Positions 9,678 to 18,429 of a stretch of DNA of 64,000 nt are shown piece by piece. Source of the DNA: an uncultured Alphaproteobacteria bacterium. GTDB taxonomy: Bacteria; Pseudomonadota; Alphaproteobacteria; Rickettsiales; UBA1997. How positions within the stretch are numbered: position 1 is the first letter of the stretch; each line of letters starts with the position of its first letter. Under the pieces are notes generated by a model that saw only the letters and a program-made list of their open reading frames with translations, made no database searches and was not told the DNA's origin. Position numbers and translations under genes: made by a program. Location of the stretch: NCBI GenBank assembly GCA_949288805.1, contig CASELL010000002.1, positions 30,614 through 94,613 of the forward strand, written 5' to 3'.

Positions 9678-12221
9678 ATGTTTTTTAAAAACAAAAAAAA
9701 TTTTTTTATTTTTGCTTTTATATTCTTAATATTTAGCTTTAGTTTATATGCTGGTGAAATAGTTATACCAGAATTAACAAATGATCAAATAGTTTCAGCC
9801 AAAAATAATGGAATGATAAATGCAATGTGTTTTATATTAGAAATACTAACTGGAAAATTTGCTAGAGCTATTTTTGCTTTATTTGTTGTTTATATTGGTT
9901 GGTCTTATTTAGTTGGAACAGCAAAGGATCATAAACCTGTTTTACCATTTATATTAGCTATTGCTATAACTATTGGTTCTACAAATCTTGCTAATATTTT
10001 AACTGGAACAGATTATTCTTGTAAATCTTTTAAGGAGGCTTTATATAAAGATGATAATACAATATATAACAAAGGTCAATGTGTAGTTAGTGATATTGAT
10101 ATTTATCAAAATGGTCAAGAGTGGTTATTGTGTGGAAATAATAAAGTTTATAATATTGCTAATTGTAATGGTGTTGTTACTAATGAATCAGATATTAAAT
10201 ATGGTGGTTTAAATCAAGTTATTGCTCTAAATAAATGTCAAGATGGATACTTTAGAGATCTTGCTAATAAATTTTTGTTTTATTCTTGTTCTCCACAAGG
10301 TGATTCTGGTTTGTATTATTTTAAGCTTGTTTACCCAACAAATCAAATTGATATAGATAAGGCTACGTGTAAAAAAGCTTGTAGTGTTAAAGATCTAGAT
10401 AAAATAGTAAGAACCTATAACATAGATTATAATTCTTTACTTGATGTTCCTGGGAACTCAAGAAAAGATGGTAACTATTATACACAAGGATATAAGTTTA
10501 CAGCAAACTGTAAGACTGGTTTTTTAGAATATAGGGAAGAGAATAATGATGGTAATATTGAATATATAGAAGACAAAGATGGGTTAAGTATAACTTGTTC
10601 AGAAAATGGTACTTTTTCTATAACTGGTTCTTGTAAATCAAGATGTGACTTAAATGATACATCGTTAAATAATAATGTTTCTGTCTGGAATAAGTGTGAT
10701 GAAAATGGTTGTAATAAAACATCCGGAGTTATTTTTAACTATGGAGATATTTTAGAAATAAATAGTTGTAAAGACGGTTATTTTTTATCAAACGCTTATA
10801 GTGTTAATACAAAAATAAAATGTTCTGATAATGGTTCATGGGTTTTGCTTGAACAAACAACAGAAAAAGATGGCACAATAACAACTGCTAATTCTTGTAT
10901 AAAAAAATGTAAAGTTTCGGAAATAGATAACTATGCGAATATTGAAAAATTTGTTATGAATTGTTTAGCTGGTGATACTAAATGTAATTCTAGTACAGAA
11001 ATAACAGGCGAAACTCTTTTAGAACAAGGACAGAGTATAAAAATAGAATCTTGTATTACTAATACAGATTTTGATTTTATAGATACAGCTAATGGTATAT
11101 ATATGTGTAATAATCGTGGAGAATGGGAATTACAAAGTGGAACTTCTACATGTTATCCTAGTTGTAATGCTTCTGAGATTTTTGCTAAATATAAAAATAT
11201 TAGTTTCTTTGTATTAGTTGATGATAGGGATAATGTTTTGGAAGATCAAAGAGCAATTAATGCTAATCAACTAACATCTATAAAAAATGGACAGAGATTG
11301 ATGATTTTAGATTGTTTTGAAAACTTTTCTTTCAATAAATATAAAACTCCTTTAATAGTTTTTTGTGAAAAAGGAAAATTATCTTATAAAAATACTACAA
11401 ATTATTGTATGAATAATTGTATAGTTAATGAACTATTTACTGGATTTGATAGAAATAATTTACTTTGGGAGGAAATTGATAGAACAGGGGATCTTATTAC
11501 AAATAGCCCAATATTAAATCAAAATACACAAATACAAAATATAAATAATGGATCCATCTATAAATTAACAGGTTGTGCTTCTGGTTATTCTATACCATAT
11601 AATTCTGGGGTTGTTGTAGAATGTAATAGTGGAAAATGGAATGTTAACAGAAATCAAGAGAACGTTTGTATGCCATCTTGTCCAAATAATATTTTAGGAA
11701 CATCTTCTATAACATCTGTTTTTGGAAGTATAAAAAGTTTTATAAAATCTGATTTAAAAGGTAATCCTATTTCTAATTCTGTACCAATGGATATAACTAA
11801 TTTAACTGGTACTACTAATGCTGGGGAGTATGTTACAATAAAAGAATGTGCAGATGGTTTGGGTTTATCTGAAAAAAAGTCACCAGTATTTAAGTGTATC
11901 AATGGAACTTGGAGTGTATCAAAAAATGCAGATTATAGATGTTATAACAAATGTAAAAAACAAGACCTATTAAATGCTTTTGGCAATTCAAATTTTGAAA
12001 CGATTTATGAATCAAAAAGCACAGGAACAATAATTGGTGATACCGATATTGTATCTAGCGACAATGAATTGTTAGAAATTGATTCTTATTATGTTGTGAG
12101 TACATGTAGAGATGGATATAGACTTTTAAATAATAAGTCAAGAATAGTTCGTTGTAATAAAGGAAAAATTGAGATTTATTCAAATATGGATAATATTTGT
12201 ATACCTATTCATCAACAATAA
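9678..12221 (+). CDS. VirB2/TrbC-like membrane protein with seven Cys-rich repeats
   Basis: An 847-residue protein of unknown function. Residues 1-25 are a signal peptide ending SLYAG. Residues 45-110 look like a TrbC/VirB2 pilin core: two hydrophobic helices, LTGKFARAIFALFVVYIGWSY and VLPFILAIAITIGS, joined by a short charged loop. Then come seven repeats of about 88 residues, each opened by a CxxxC pair (Cys pairs at 231/235, 319/323, 407/411, 492/496, 577/581, 664/668, 755/759). Each continues with a C-DGY-like block and a second block close to V.C..G.W. A weaker extra unit covers about 115-230, and Cys841 closes the last. The four-Cys pattern recalls sushi-like domains and implies disulfide-bonded, extracytoplasmic modules. 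A surface adhesin or pilus-linked protein is inferred. No other type IV secretion gene is nearby. Confidence 0.8.
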   Translation: MFFKNKKNFFIFAFIFLIFSFSLYAGEIVIPELTNDQIVSAKNNGMINAMCFILEILTGKFARAIFALFVVYIGWSYLVGTAKDHKPVLPFILAIAITIGSTNLANILTGTDYSCKSFKEALYKDDNTIYNKGQCVVSDIDIYQNGQEWLLCGNNKVYNIANCNGVVTNESDIKYGGLNQVIALNKCQDGYFRDLANKFLFYSCSPQGDSGLYYFKLVYPTNQIDIDKATCKKACSVKDLDKIVRTYNIDYNSLLDVPGNSRKDGNYYTQGYKFTANCKTGFLEYREENNDGNIEYIEDKDGLSITCSENGTFSITGSCKSRCDLNDTSLNNNVSVWNKCDENGCNKTSGVIFNYGDILEINSCKDGYFLSNAYSVNTKIKCSDNGSWVLLEQTTEKDGTITTANSCIKKCKVSEIDNYANIEKFVMNCLAGDTKCNSSTEITGETLLEQGQSIKIESCITNTDFDFIDTANGIYMCNNRGEWELQSGTSTCYPSCNASEIFAKYKNISFFVLVDDRDNVLEDQRAINANQLTSIKNGQRLMILDCFENFSFNKYKTPLIVFCEKGKLSYKNTTNYCMNNCIVNELFTGFDRNNLLWEEIDRTGDLITNSPILNQNTQIQNINNGSIYKLTGCASGYSIPYNSGVVVECNSGKWNVNRNQENVCMPSCPNNILGTSSITSVFGSIKSFIKSDLKGNPISNSVPMDITNLTGTTNAGEYVTIKECADGLGLSEKKSPVFKCINGTWSVSKNADYRCYNKCKKQDLLNAFGNSNFETIYESKSTGTIIGDTDIVSSDNELLEIDSYYVVSTCRDGYRLLNNKSRIVRCNKGKIEIYSNMDNICIPIHQQ

Positions 12222-12229
12222 AATTATAT

Positions 12230-14149
12230 ATGGGGAATTTATTTTATAATAAAAAAAGAAAATTTAAAACGTATTTTATAATACTGTTTTTGATGTTATT
12301 TTTAATTATTTTTATTTATAATAAAAAGGATGTTTCAAATATGCGAGAAATAAAAGATAATAATATTATTAATTCAAATCTTCCAACATGGGATTTAACT
12401 GATTTATATTCTGATATACATGATAATAAAATTATTGTAGATATAGATAATTTAACAAAAAGAGTTGATGATTTTAATAAAGAATATATTAATAAAGTTA
12501 AATATTTGTCCTCTATTGATTTTTTAAGAGCTCTTATAGAATATGAAGGCATAAATGAATCAATTACTAAGATAGAATCTTTTGCTTATTTAAAATATTC
12601 AGAAAACGTTACATTAGAAGATAATGTTATTTTTTATCAAAAAATAACAGAAACAACAACAAATTTATATTCTAAATTAATATTTTTTGATTTAGAAATA
12701 AATAAAATGGCTGAATGGGAAATTACTAATAAGATAAATAACAATTCAAATTTAAAGAAATATTATGGAAAATATATTGAGAATGTTAGAAAATATAAAA
12801 AACACCAATTATCTCTAGAACTTGAAAAGTTAATGAATGATAAAAATATAACTAGTAGAGAAGCTTGGTCTAGATTTTTTGATCAAACTATTGATGGTAT
12901 GACTTTTAATTTTAAAGGTAAGATATTAAATGAATCTCAGATTACGGATATCCTAAATAACAACAAAGAATCAAAGATAAGAAAAGAAGCTGGAAAAGTA
13001 TTCGGTGAAAAATTAGGAGAAAATATAAAAACATTTTCTTTTATAACAAATATTCTCGCTAAAGATAAAGCTATATCGGACGAATGGAGAAAATATGACA
13101 CCCCTATATCTTCTAGAAATTTAAGTAATATGATAGAAGATGATGTTGTTGAAAATCTTTATAATTCGGTTCAAGATAATTATAAAAATATATCTCATAG
13201 ATATTATAAAATTAAAGCTAAAATATTAGGTTTAAAAGAACTTCATTATACAGACAGAAATGCTCCATTGCCATTTGATAATACAAGATTTTATACTTGG
13301 GAAGAGGCTAAAGATATAGTTCTAAATGCTTATGCTGAGTTTTCGCCAGAAATGGCAGATATTGCTAAAAAGTTTTTTGATAATAATTGGATAGATGTCC
13401 CAACTAGGAATGGTAAAAGAGGTGGTGCTTATGCTCACCCAACAGTTCCTACTGTTCATCCTTATATATTATTGAATTTTACTGGAACAGCTAGGGATGT
13501 TATGACATTAGCACATGAATTAGGACATGGTATTCATATGTATTTATCTAGAGAGCAGGGTTTTTTTATGTCCAATACCCCTTTAACATTGGCAGAAACA
13601 GCTTCTGTTTTTGGTGAACAATTAACTTTTAGATATTTATTAAAACAGGAAGAAGATAAAAATAAAAAAATAGCAATTATAGCAAACAAGATAGAAGATA
13701 TGATTAATACAGTTGTTAGACAGATTGCTTTTTTGGAATTTGAAAAAACTGTTCACGAAGAAAGAAAAAACGGAGAACTAAGTGTTGATAGATTAAATGA
13801 AATATGGTTAAATGTTCAAAGAAAGAGTTTGGGGGATGTATTTACTTTTGATGAAGAATATAAATATTATTGGAGTTATATACCTCATTTTATACACAGT
13901 CCTTTTTATGTATACTCTTATGCTTTTGGTGATTGTTTAGTTAATTCTCTATATATGTCGTATACGAAAGATTCTGTTGATTTTGTGGATAAGTATATTG
14001 ATTTATTGAAAGCCGGTGGTAGTAAAGATTATAAAGAATTATTAAAACCTTTTGATTTAAACCCACAAAATCCCGATTTTTGGCAAAATGGTATGAATTT
14101 AATAATAGAATTAATTGATGAATTAGAAATATTGTTAGAAAATGTTTAA
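12230..14149 (+). CDS. pepF: M3 family oligoendopeptidase (PepF type), possibly membrane-anchored
   Basis: Zinc metallopeptidase that degrades oligopeptides. The zinc site is LAHELGHGIH with the third ligand in LAETASVFGEQ. The N-terminal helical domain starts at LPTWDLTDLYS, the usual PepF opening, and the C-terminus has YYWSYIPHFIHSPFYVYSYAFGD split over the substrate-binding helices. The start is ambiguous. ATG at 12230 adds a basic stretch and a hydrophobic segment (TYFIILFLMLFLIIFIY) that would anchor the enzyme to the membrane. ATG at 12342 has AAAGGA some ten bases upstream and would give the usual cytosolic enzyme. T-rich leader DNA can encode hydrophobic residues by chance, so both remain possible. 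The end overlaps the next gene by eight bases. Confidence 0.93.
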   Translation: MGNLFYNKKRKFKTYFIILFLMLFLIIFIYNKKDVSNMREIKDNNIINSNLPTWDLTDLYSDIHDNKIIVDIDNLTKRVDDFNKEYINKVKYLSSIDFLRALIEYEGINESITKIESFAYLKYSENVTLEDNVIFYQKITETTTNLYSKLIFFDLEINKMAEWEITNKINNNSNLKKYYGKYIENVRKYKKHQLSLELEKLMNDKNITSREAWSRFFDQTIDGMTFNFKGKILNESQITDILNNNKESKIRKEAGKVFGEKLGENIKTFSFITNILAKDKAISDEWRKYDTPISSRNLSNMIEDDVVENLYNSVQDNYKNISHRYYKIKAKILGLKELHYTDRNAPLPFDNTRFYTWEEAKDIVLNAYAEFSPEMADIAKKFFDNNWIDVPTRNGKRGGAYAHPTVPTVHPYILLNFTGTARDVMTLAHELGHGIHMYLSREQGFFMSNTPLTLAETASVFGEQLTFRYLLKQEEDKNKKIAIIANKIEDMINTVVRQIAFLEFEKTVHEERKNGELSVDRLNEIWLNVQRKSLGDVFTFDEEYKYYWSYIPHFIHSPFYVYSYAFGDCLVNSLYMSYTKDSVDFVDKYIDLLKAGGSKDYKELLKPFDLNPQNPDFWQNGMNLIIELIDELEILLENV

Positions 14150-14732
14150 TGAAATATTTGATAATTTTTTAGATGGTATAGATGGTTTTGAATCTTTTTT
14201 TAATGGTGTAGCTAATGTAAAAAATGATTATAAACTTGTTTATGGTGAATTTAACCAAAATAGCTTTAATACTTGTTTAGATATTTTAAAAGATTTTTAT
14301 TATATTAACAAAAATAAGAAAGTTTTAGATCTTGGTTCTGGTATAGGTAAAGTTGTTATAGCTATGCATTATACTGATTATTTTAAACAAGTTGATGGAA
14401 TTGAAATCGTTGATACACTTGTTGAAGATAGTAAAAAATGTATAGATTTATATTCTAAACTTTTCAATAAAAATATTAGCAATATAAACATATATCAAGG
14501 TGATTTTAAAGATTTTGATATTAGTGATTATGATATTATAATATCAAATACTACAACAGACGATAAAATTAGAGCAATACTAAAGGATAAAATAGTAAAA
14601 GAAGCAAAAAGAGATGCTATAATAATTACAAGTATAACAAGATTTGATGATAAAAAATTAAAACAGATTAGAAAAATTACAACATCTTTTTCTTGGGGTA
14701 TTTCTTGTATTAATGCTTGTATAAAGTTATGA
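14142..14732 (+). CDS. Dot1-like SAM-dependent methyltransferase
   Basis: A 196-residue class I methyltransferase. VLDLGSGIGK (residues 61-70) is the SAM-binding motif I, and VDGIEIV (84-90) supplies the acidic residue that binds the SAM ribose. The YGEF just upstream (34-37) and the Asn in IIISN (136) fall where Dot1-family lysine methyltransferases have YGE and an F.NN motif, so the fold is probably Dot1-like. Bacterial members of this group are common but their substrates are mostly unknown; protein or small-molecule methylation cannot be told apart here. The gene overlaps pepF at its start and tsaC at its end (ATGA), so all three are probably cotranslated. Confidence 0.75.
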   Translation: MFNEIFDNFLDGIDGFESFFNGVANVKNDYKLVYGEFNQNSFNTCLDILKDFYYINKNKKVLDLGSGIGKVVIAMHYTDYFKQVDGIEIVDTLVEDSKKCIDLYSKLFNKNISNINIYQGDFKDFDISDYDIIISNTTTDDKIRAILKDKIVKEAKRDAIIITSITRFDDKKLKQIRKITTSFSWGISCINACIKL

Positions 14733-15280
14733 TTGATAAAATATTAGGTGATTTAATTATAAATATCAAAAATGGTAAAATTGTTTCTTTTCCAACAGAG
14801 ACAGTTTACGCTTTATCGTGTGATGCTAATAATAAAACAGCAATAGATAAAATATATGAAATTAAGAATAGAGATAAAAGTAAATTATGTAGTGTTTTTA
14901 TAGATATTGAAGATATAGAAAATTATGTTTATTTTGACAATAAAGATTTTGTTTATAACAATTTATTACAAGGTAATACAATAATTTTTAATAAAAAAGA
15001 TAATGTTTTGCCATTAATTAATTCTGCTACATTAGGTATTAGATATCCAAAACATAATTTCACGAGAATGTTATTAAAAAAACTAAAAATGCCAATTATT
15101 GCTACAAGCGTTAATATTAGTGGTGAAGAACCTTTAATAGATTATGATATTATAAAAAATAATTTTAAAAATATAGACCATGTGGTTGATAACTCTTTAT
15201 TAAAAGATAGTATAATTAATGGAAAACCCTCAAAAGTAATATCTATTGTTAATAATAAAATTAAAATTATTAGAGAATAA
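14729..15280 (+). CDS. tsaC: L-threonylcarbamoyladenylate synthase (Sua5/YrdC/YciO family)
   Basis: Makes threonylcarbamoyl-AMP for the t6A37 modification of ANN-decoding tRNAs. The YrdC-domain blocks are SFPTETVYALSCDA, KIYEIKNRDKSKL, IRYPKHNFTRMLL and ATSVNISGE. At 184 residues it is the short TsaC form without the C-terminal Sua5 domain. I chose the ATG at 14729, which overlaps the preceding stop (ATGA), over the TTG at 14717. It closes the pepF-methyltransferase-tsaC run and is followed by a terminator. Confidence 0.9.
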   Translation: MIDKILGDLIINIKNGKIVSFPTETVYALSCDANNKTAIDKIYEIKNRDKSKLCSVFIDIEDIENYVYFDNKDFVYNNLLQGNTIIFNKKDNVLPLINSATLGIRYPKHNFTRMLLKKLKMPIIATSVNISGEEPLIDYDIIKNNFKNIDHVVDNSLLKDSIINGKPSKVISIVNNKIKIIRE

Positions 15281-15318
15281 AAAAATAATTAGTATTAAAA
15301 ATACTAATTATTTTTTTT
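15281..15318. terminator. intrinsic terminator between convergent tsaC and ndk
   Basis: ATAATTAGTAT (15285-15295) pairs perfectly with ATACTAATTAT (15301-15311) around TAAAA, with A residues to the left and a run of T to the right. It can serve both converging transcripts. Confidence 0.9.
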
Positions 15319-15321
15319 ATT

Positions 15322-15741
15322 TTATCTATCCATTTCTATTTGACTAAAAAAGAAATGTGTTTCTCTAAAAGCACTTTCTATATTATCTGAACCATGAACA
15401 GAGTTTCTTGATATACTTTCAGCAAACATTTTTCTTAAAGTTCCTTCTTCTGCCTGTTTTGGATCAGTAGCACCCATAAGAGTTCTATATTCTACAACAG
15501 CATTTTCTTTTTCTAAAACTTGAACTATTACTGGGCCAGAACTCATAAAATTAGTTAAATCTTCAAAGAAAGGTTTAGCAGAGTGTTCTCTATAAAATAA
15601 TTCTGCTTGTTTTTTTGTCATCCATATCTTTTTTTGAGCTATTATACTAAAACCTTTTTCTTCTATTTTTGAAACTATGGCACCTTCAAGTTTTCTTTCA
15701 ACAGCATCAGGTTTTATTATACTTAATGTTCTTTCTATCAT
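15322..15741 (-). CDS. ndk: nucleoside diphosphate kinase
   Basis: Balances nucleoside triphosphate pools by phosphate transfer through a phospho-histidine. ERTLSIIKPDAVERK opens the protein, and the active-site His116 lies in NSVHGSDN. The 139-residue length is standard. LMGATDPKQAEEGTLR is the conserved nucleotide-binding loop. Single gene, converging on tsaC. Confidence 0.98.
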   Translation of the reverse strand: MIERTLSIIKPDAVERKLEGAIVSKIEEKGFSIIAQKKIWMTKKQAELFYREHSAKPFFEDLTNFMSSGPVIVQVLEKENAVVEYRTLMGATDPKQAEEGTLRKMFAESISRNSVHGSDNIESAFRETHFFFSQIEMDR

Positions 15742-15814
15742 AACAAATATTATTTTGTTTCTATTTTTAATATAAAACTTATATTAAAAAAATCAATATT
15801 TTTTAATATAAAAT

Positions 15815-15844
15815 AAAACTGTTATTACACATAATAACAGTTTT
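15815..15844 (-). terminator. intrinsic hairpin downstream of tsf
   Basis: AAAACTGTTATTA (15815-15827) pairs perfectly over 13 bases with TAATAACAGTTTT (15832-15844) around CACA. It lies 24 bases beyond the tsf stop and before the start of ndk, so it most likely ends the rpsB-tsf transcript. The following T tract on the minus strand is imperfect. Confidence 0.75.
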
Positions 15845-15867
15845 ATTTATATTTTCGATAAAAAAAA

Positions 15868-16788
15868 TTATTTAGTCATTGAAGCAACTTCTTCTGCGAA
15901 ATTATCTTCTTTTTTTTCAAGTCCTTCACCTAAAACATATAAGCAATATTCTTGAATGGTAACTTTTGTATTATTTTCTTTTTCAAAAGTTTTTAATACA
16001 TCTTCAACTTTTTTGTCATTATCCATAACAAAAACTTGATCTAAAAGACATATTTCTTCATAGAATTTTTTAATTCTACCATCAATCATTTTTTCAATTA
16101 TATTTTCAGGTTTTCCAGAAGATCTAGCTTGTTCAATTAAAACTGCTTTTTCTCTTTCTAATTTTTCAGCTGGAACTTGTTCTTTATTTAAAAATTCAGG
16201 TTTTGAGGCAGCTATATGCATAGCTATTTCTTTACCTAATTCTTGTAAAGCATTTTTATCAGCTGTTGAGCTCAAAGCAACTAAAACACCAATTTTACCC
16301 AAATTAGGAGCAACAGCACTATGGACATAACTAACTATTAAACCATCACCATTTAATGTAATTTTTCTACCTCTTCTTAATTGAAGATTTTCACCTATAA
16401 CAGCTATTTTATTAGTTAATTCATCGGCTATTTTTTCTCCATTTATAGATAATTCCTTAACTTCTTCAACAAAATTATCTGTTTTGGTATTTAAACCGGC
16501 TTCTGCTATATGTAAAGCTAATTCTTGAAATTTATCATTTCTAGCTACAAAGTCAGTTTCAGAATTTAATTCTACTATTGTAGCTATTTTTTCATTGTTG
16601 TTTATAGATATAAGACCCTCTGTAGTAATTCTAGCGCTTTTTTTAGCAGCTGAAGAAAGACCTTTTTTTCTAAGCCAATCAACAGCCTCATCGTAATTAT
16701 CATTACAAGCAGCAAGTGCTTTATTACAATCGGCCATACCACAACCAGTTTCTTCTCTTAATTTTTTAATTAAAGTAATATTTGCCAT
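15868..16788 (-). CDS. tsf: translation elongation factor Ts
   Basis: Guanine nucleotide exchange factor for EF-Tu. The N-terminal UBA-like domain has LIKKLREETGCGMADCNKAL, and the core has the conserved VELNSETDFVARND. At 306 residues it is full length. A GGAG ribosome site lies just upstream, next to the rpsB stop, so rpsB and tsf form the usual operon. In many Alphaproteobacteria pyrH and frr follow tsf; here the operon ends at tsf and frr lies 26 kb away. Confidence 0.98.
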   Translation of the reverse strand: MANITLIKKLREETGCGMADCNKALAACNDNYDEAVDWLRKKGLSSAAKKSARITTEGLISINNNEKIATIVELNSETDFVARNDKFQELALHIAEAGLNTKTDNFVEEVKELSINGEKIADELTNKIAVIGENLQLRRGRKITLNGDGLIVSYVHSAVAPNLGKIGVLVALSSTADKNALQELGKEIAMHIAASKPEFLNKEQVPAEKLEREKAVLIEQARSSGKPENIIEKMIDGRIKKFYEEICLLDQVFVMDNDKKVEDVLKTFEKENNTKVTIQEYCLYVLGEGLEKKEDNFAEEVASMTK

Positions 16789-16799
16789 AATTTTATCTC

Positions 16800-17714
16800 C
16801 TATTCTTGTGTTTCTTGTTTTTCAGCATCTTCTTTGGTATTTTCTTTTTTTGTTGTCTTTTTTAATGCTGGTTTTTTAGTTGTTGTTTTTTTTTCTGCTG
16901 ATTTTGTTGTTTTTTTTGATGCTGTTTTTTTAACTGTTTTTTTAACTGGTGTTGTTTTTGTAGTTCTAACCACTTTTATATCTTTTAAAGCATTATTGAT
17001 TATATCACAATATAATTGAATAGCTTTTATGGAATCGTCATTTCCTGGTATTGGATAGTCAATTAAATCTGGATTAGAATTTGTATCTACTATGGCCATA
17101 ACTGGTATTCCCAACGATCTAGCTTCATTAATAGCTAAAGATTCCTTTACTGTGTCTATAACGAACAATAAATCAGGAATAGAACCCATAGATCTAATAC
17201 CTCCTAAATTATCTATTAATTTTTCTTTTTGTTTATTTAGAACTATCTGTTCTTTTTTTAATAATTTAGTATTTTCATCTTCCAATTGACTTTCTATAAA
17301 TCTAATTTTTTTAATAGATTGAGAAACGGTTTTCCAATTTGTTAGCATACCACCTAGCCATTTATGATTTACATAAAATTGATTATTATTTTCTGCTAAT
17401 TCTTTAATTGTTTTAGCACCTTGTTTTTTAGTACAAACAAACAATATTTTACCTTTCTTTTTAGCAACTTCTCTTAATATTCTTGTTGCTTCATTTAATA
17501 ATATAGCTGTTTGTGTTAAATCAATTATATGAACACCATTTCTAGCACCATATATATATGGAGCCATTTTAGGATTCCATCTCATAGTTCTATGACCAAA
17601 ATGAGCACCTGCTTCTAATAGGTCTCTAATAGTAAAAGATGGGGTATTGATTTCTTGCGTAGTTTCTTCAACTGTTTCGTTTTCTACTACTTCATTTAAA
17701 TTTTCTTCTGTCAT
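16800..17714 (-). CDS. rpsB: 30S ribosomal protein S2 with Lys/Thr-rich C-terminal tail
   Basis: Small-subunit ribosomal protein. The core is typical: [60 protein letters not shown], and [14 protein letters not shown]. At 304 residues it is longer than usual (about 240-260). The extra part is an acidic N-terminal leader of about 24 residues and a basic C-terminal tail (about 250-304) made of repeated KKT/KKTT motifs and ending acidic. Such tails occur in some Alphaproteobacteria and may contact rRNA or DNA-like polyanions; the role is unknown. AAGGA lies about five bases before the ATG. A structured leader precedes the gene. Confidence 0.98.
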   Translation of the reverse strand: MTEENLNEVVENETVEETTQEINTPSFTIRDLLEAGAHFGHRTMRWNPKMAPYIYGARNGVHIIDLTQTAILLNEATRILREVAKKKGKILFVCTKKQGAKTIKELAENNNQFYVNHKWLGGMLTNWKTVSQSIKKIRFIESQLEDENTKLLKKEQIVLNKQKEKLIDNLGGIRSMGSIPDLLFVIDTVKESLAINEARSLGIPVMAIVDTNSNPDLIDYPIPGNDDSIKAIQLYCDIINNALKDIKVVRTTKTTPVKKTVKKTASKKTTKSAEKKTTTKKPALKKTTKKENTKEDAEKQETQE

Positions 17715-17735
17715 ATTTTTCCTTGGTTAAACACC

Positions 17736-17778
17736 TATCAATAAAAATTCCATAATGGAACACCAGGTTTTATTGATA
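17736..17778 (-). promoter_or_regulatory. structured 5' leader of rpsB, candidate S2 autoregulatory element
   Basis: TATCAATAAAA (17736-17746) pairs perfectly with TTTTATTGATA (17768-17778), and inside this stem a second hairpin TTCCAT-A-ATGGAA (17748-17760) is present. On the minus strand the structure is followed by GGTGTTTAACC and then AAGGA and the rpsB ATG at 17714. Ribosomal protein S2 is known to repress its own mRNA through leader RNA in several bacteria. That this leader does so is inferred. It does not closely resemble any consensus I can recall. Confidence 0.55.
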
Positions 17779-17909
17779 TGTAAAGTTAATAAAATTATTT
17801 TTAATCAATTAAATAATAAATATAATAAAATTAAAATCAAGAAAAATATTGATTTATTTTTTTTAAAGAATAATATAAGAAATGTGTTTAATAATAAATA
17901 TGTAATAAT

Positions 17910-18422
17910 ATGAAAATAATAAAATTATTATTAGTTATTTTGTTGATGATTTGTTCTTTCTTTGCTGGTTTAAAATATAGTGAATTAAAACTATCAAAGA
18001 CTCAAAATAGCGTTATAGAAGAAGTTGTTTCGGATGATGAGATGATTTATAATCAAAACGAAGAAAATGTATCCAATTCCGAAGAAGAAAATATTGAAGA
18101 TGCACAAATAATAGAAGATATGGTTAATAATGGAGAACCAGAAAACGTTATTTTTGATGAAAACGGAGCTGTTTTGAATGATGAAAATTTAGAACAACAA
18201 AACATTCAAAACCAACAACCAACAAACAACGATCAGCAATTAGCTAATCCAGCACAACAACCTGCTGCTCCTAATGCTCCAGTAGCACCAGCACAACAAC
18301 CTGTTGCTCCTAACGCTCCAGTAGCACCAGCACAACAACCTGTTGCTCCAGCTGCTCCTAATGCTCCAGTAGCACCAGCACAACAACCTGTTGCTCCTGT
18401 TGCTACAACTCAAGCACAATAA
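17910..18422 (+). CDS. membrane-anchored protein with Pro/Ala/Gln repeats, unknown function
   Basis: A 170-residue protein not recognised. Residues 1-22 are a hydrophobic signal-anchor (IIKLLLVILLMICSFFAGLKY). Residues 30-95 are acidic and Asn/Gln-rich, predicted disordered. Residues from about 110 to the end are near-identical repeats of QQPVAPNAPVAPA. The extracytoplasmic Pro-rich tail could be a spacer across the periplasm or a binding segment, as in TonB-like or envelope-linking proteins, but it has no recognisable C-terminal domain. The stop lies seven bases before mnmE. The repeats are locally richer in G+C than the surroundings. Confidence 0.75.
   Translation: MKIIKLLLVILLMICSFFAGLKYSELKLSKTQNSVIEEVVSDDEMIYNQNEENVSNSEEENIEDAQIIEDMVNNGEPENVIFDENGAVLNDENLEQQNIQNQQPTNNDQQLANPAQQPAAPNAPVAPAQQPVAPNAPVAPAQQPVAPAAPNAPVAPAQQPVAPVATTQAQ
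18252..18400 (+). repeat. 39-base tandem coding repeat
   Basis: Units starting GCACAACAACCTG begin at 18252, 18291, 18330 and 18378. The first two periods are 39 bases and the third is 48 because of an extra three-residue insertion. Third-codon differences between units are few (for example AAT/AAC), so the duplication is recent and copy number may vary between strains. Confidence 0.85.
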
Positions 18423-18429
18423 AAACATT

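Noticed and set aside
18252-18400. Tandem repeat as a possible CRISPR array
   Set aside because: The units are contiguous, in frame and without unique spacers; they encode a Pro-rich tail.
18240-18428. Minus-strand Cys/Trp-rich frame with repeats
   Set aside because: It is the antisense of the Pro/Ala repeat gene; its repeats only mirror that gene.
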